A DNA stretch of 64,000 nucleotides from CAWJFJ01 sp963800065 (GTDB lineage: Bacteria > Actinomycetota > Acidimicrobiia > Acidimicrobiales > UBA8190), in the NCBI GenBank assembly GCA_963800065.1, contig CAWCZO010000003.1, positions 558,001-622,000 on the forward strand, in the 5' to 3' direction. Below the pieces are notes generated by a model. That model made no database searches. It was not told the DNA's origin and worked only from the letters and a program-made list of their open reading frames with translations. The translations under genes and the position numbers were made by a program. Shown here piece by piece: positions 62,787 to 64,000 of this stretch. The first letter of the stretch is position 1. Each line of letters opens with the position of its first letter.

Positions 62787-64000
62787 CGGTCGACGCCATC
62801 ATCGTCGGCTCGGGACCGGGTGGTGCCACCGTGGCCGATGTCCTCACCCGGGCCGGATGGACCGTCACCATCATCGAGAAGGGCCGCAACCACCTCATCG
62901 ACCCCGATCATCCGAGCCGGTTGGCCCAGGACTACTCGAACGACGAGCTCAAATTCCTGCACCGGCATTTCCTGGGACCCGATCCGCTCATCGAGCCCCG
63001 GACGTTTCGGACGAAGGTCGAAGATGGTGAACGCTCCTACGTGGGAGAGGTGAATTCCATCCCGTCCACGGTGGGCGGCGGCGGGACGCACGCCGACGGG
63101 AAGGTGCCGCGCTTTCGCCCCGAGGACTTCCGGCTCCTCAGCACGTACGGTCCCATAGACGACGCCGCCGTGGCCGACTGGCCCGTGGACTACGACGAGC
63201 TCGAGCCGTACTACGCCGAGGTCGAGCGGCTCGTGGGGGTGGCCGGCACGGCCGGTGCCAATCCCTTCGCCGCCTGGCGGTCGGGGCCTTACCCCATGCC
63301 GTCGGGCGCACCGATGTACGGGGCCGTGCTGTCGTCGGCGGCCGCCGAGCGTCAGGGTCTGCATCCCTACGCGGCGCCGACGGCGGCCAATTCGATCCCC
63401 TACGACGGGCGCCCGGCATGCAACAACTGCGGGCATTGCGCCTATTTCGGATGCCCGATCCACGCCAAAGGCGATCCGGTGGCCATGTTGCAGCACGCCC
63501 TGTCCACCGGCCGTGCCGAGCTGCTGTCGGAGACATTCGTCTCGCGTCTGCGGACCAACGGGCGAGAGGCGACCGGTGTGGACGTCATCGGTCCCGACGG
63601 CGTCGAGCGCACGCTGGCGGCCCGCCACGTGGTGGTGGCCGGGGGAGCCATCGAGACACCGCGACTGCTTCTGTTGTCGGGGATCGAGCACCCCCTTGTG
63701 GGACGCCATCTCATGATGCATTTCCAGACGATGAACGTCGGGATCCTGCCGCGACGGCTTCACGCCCACAAGGGGCGATCGGTGACCCATGTCCATGACG
63801 ACTGCATGCTGGTGGACGACGACGCCCGCTCGGCGGCCCGAGCGGCCGGCCTGCCGTGGATACGCGGGGGCATGGTCGAGCACGGTGGGGGAGGCCATCC
63901 CGTGATGGAGGCCCAGTTCTACCCGTGGGGCCCGTCCCACAAGAAACTGATGGCGGAGTCCCCCCTGCGGGACCGGTTGTGGGCTTTCATCATGCAGGGC
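62783..64000 (+). CDS. GMC-family oxidoreductase (3' end outside the window)
   Basis: This is a flavoprotein of the glucose-methanol-choline oxidoreductase family, large-subunit type of the gluconate/sorbitol dehydrogenase group. The N-terminal FAD motif is IIVGSGPGGATVADVL. The active-site region includes NSIPSTVGGGGTHADG and PVDYDELEPYYAEVE. A four-cysteine segment, CNNCGHCAYFGC, follows near 63421-63460; it is conserved in this subgroup. The frame is open to base 64000 (406 codons), so the C-terminal His/Asn active site is not seen. GTG 62783 overlaps the stop of the small subunit, which implies a two-subunit dehydrogenase. Confidence 0.85.
   Translation, partial: MTVDAIIVGSGPGGATVADVLTRAGWTVTIIEKGRNHLIDPDHPSRLAQDYSNDELKFLHRHFLGPDPLIEPRTFRTKVEDGERSYVGEVNSIPSTVGGGGTHADGKVPRFRPEDFRLLSTYGPIDDAAVADWPVDYDELEPYYAEVERLVGVAGTAGANPFAAWRSGPYPMPSGAPMYGAVLSSAAAERQGLHPYAAPTAANSIPYDGRPACNNCGHCAYFGCPIHAKGDPVAMLQHALSTGRAELLSETFVSRLRTNGREATGVDVIGPDGVERTLAARHVVVAGGAIETPRLLLLSGIEHPLVGRHLMMHFQTMNVGILPRRLHAHKGRSVTHVHDDCMLVDDDARSAARAAGLPWIRGGMVEHGGGGHPVMEAQFYPWGPSHKKLMAESPLRDRLWAFIMQG

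Overview
The window is a 64 kb piece of a very GC-rich actinobacterial chromosome. Many genes start with GTG, stop and start codons commonly overlap as GTGA or ATGA, and several promoters sit directly in front of the start codon. The gene set fits an aerobic, lipid-using actinobacterium: a complete nuo operon tail, a qcrCAB plus ctaE cluster with a separate ctaCDF cluster (the actinobacterial bcc-aa3 oxidase), a hemE-hemH-hemY run, HelD, TatA, a DUF3052 protein, and mycobacteria-like acyl-CoA and thiolase-like enzymes. A member of Acidimicrobiia or a related deep lineage is my inference, not something the sequence proves. I saw no rRNA, tRNA, CRISPR array, insertion sequence, prophage or plasmid gene. 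No gap between genes exceeds about 210 bases.

Layout. 2-10593: nuoG (cut by the window edge) to nuoN, the proton-pumping NADH:quinone oxidoreductase, with a Lon-substrate-domain gene behind it. 11258-14273: an epoxide-hydrolase-like gene divergent from an alpha/beta hydrolase, then a second hydrolase and an SDR oxidoreductase. 14390-17886: an odd repeat protein, a methyltransferase, a DsbA/FrnE-type thiol oxidoreductase, a small CxxC protein and an acetyltransferase. 17893-23759: a 1060-residue membrane protein joining a dead phosphoesterase-like domain to an MprF-type lipid aminoacyl-transferase domain, divergent from acetyl-CoA synthetase and a HAD protein. 23797-29084: lnt, hemY, hemH and hemE on the minus strand, read hemE to lnt. 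29226-35697: helD, then ctaE-qcrC-qcrA-qcrB. 35717-42085: DUF3052, a HAD phosphatase, a secreted protein of unknown role, an MFS exporter, an ArsB/NhaD-type permease, a Nudix hydrolase and an Old-Yellow-Enzyme-type reductase. 42143-45213: ctaC-ctaD-ctaF (minus strand). 45266-48902: an MBL hydrolase, a membrane protein, tatA, a CopD-like membrane protein and an enoyl-CoA hydratase. 49081-56714: a thiolase-like protein, a GH1 glycosidase, two hotdog thioesterases, an acyl-CoA dehydrogenase, an alpha/beta hydrolase and a nitronate monooxygenase. 56799-64000: a GH31 glycosidase that appears frameshifted, a GNAT acetyltransferase with a run-on tail, a DUF503-SulP pair, and a gluconate-dehydrogenase-like pair cut by the window end.

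How they work together. NADH and acyl-CoA oxidation feed menaquinone through Nuo. QcrCAB and CtaCDEF pass the electrons to oxygen, and the hem genes supply the hemes they need. CtaC has a lipoprotein signal, which links it to lipoprotein processing, yet the only Lnt here has serine where its catalytic cysteine should be.

The most interesting items are the Cys-to-Ser Lnt, the pseudo-phosphoesterase/MprF fusion, a symmetric bidirectional -10 element at 11680-11686, a recurring TAnnnT-6/7 nt-start leaderless promoter layout that decides several start codons, and two neighbouring genes (GH31, GNAT) that both lack their expected stop.
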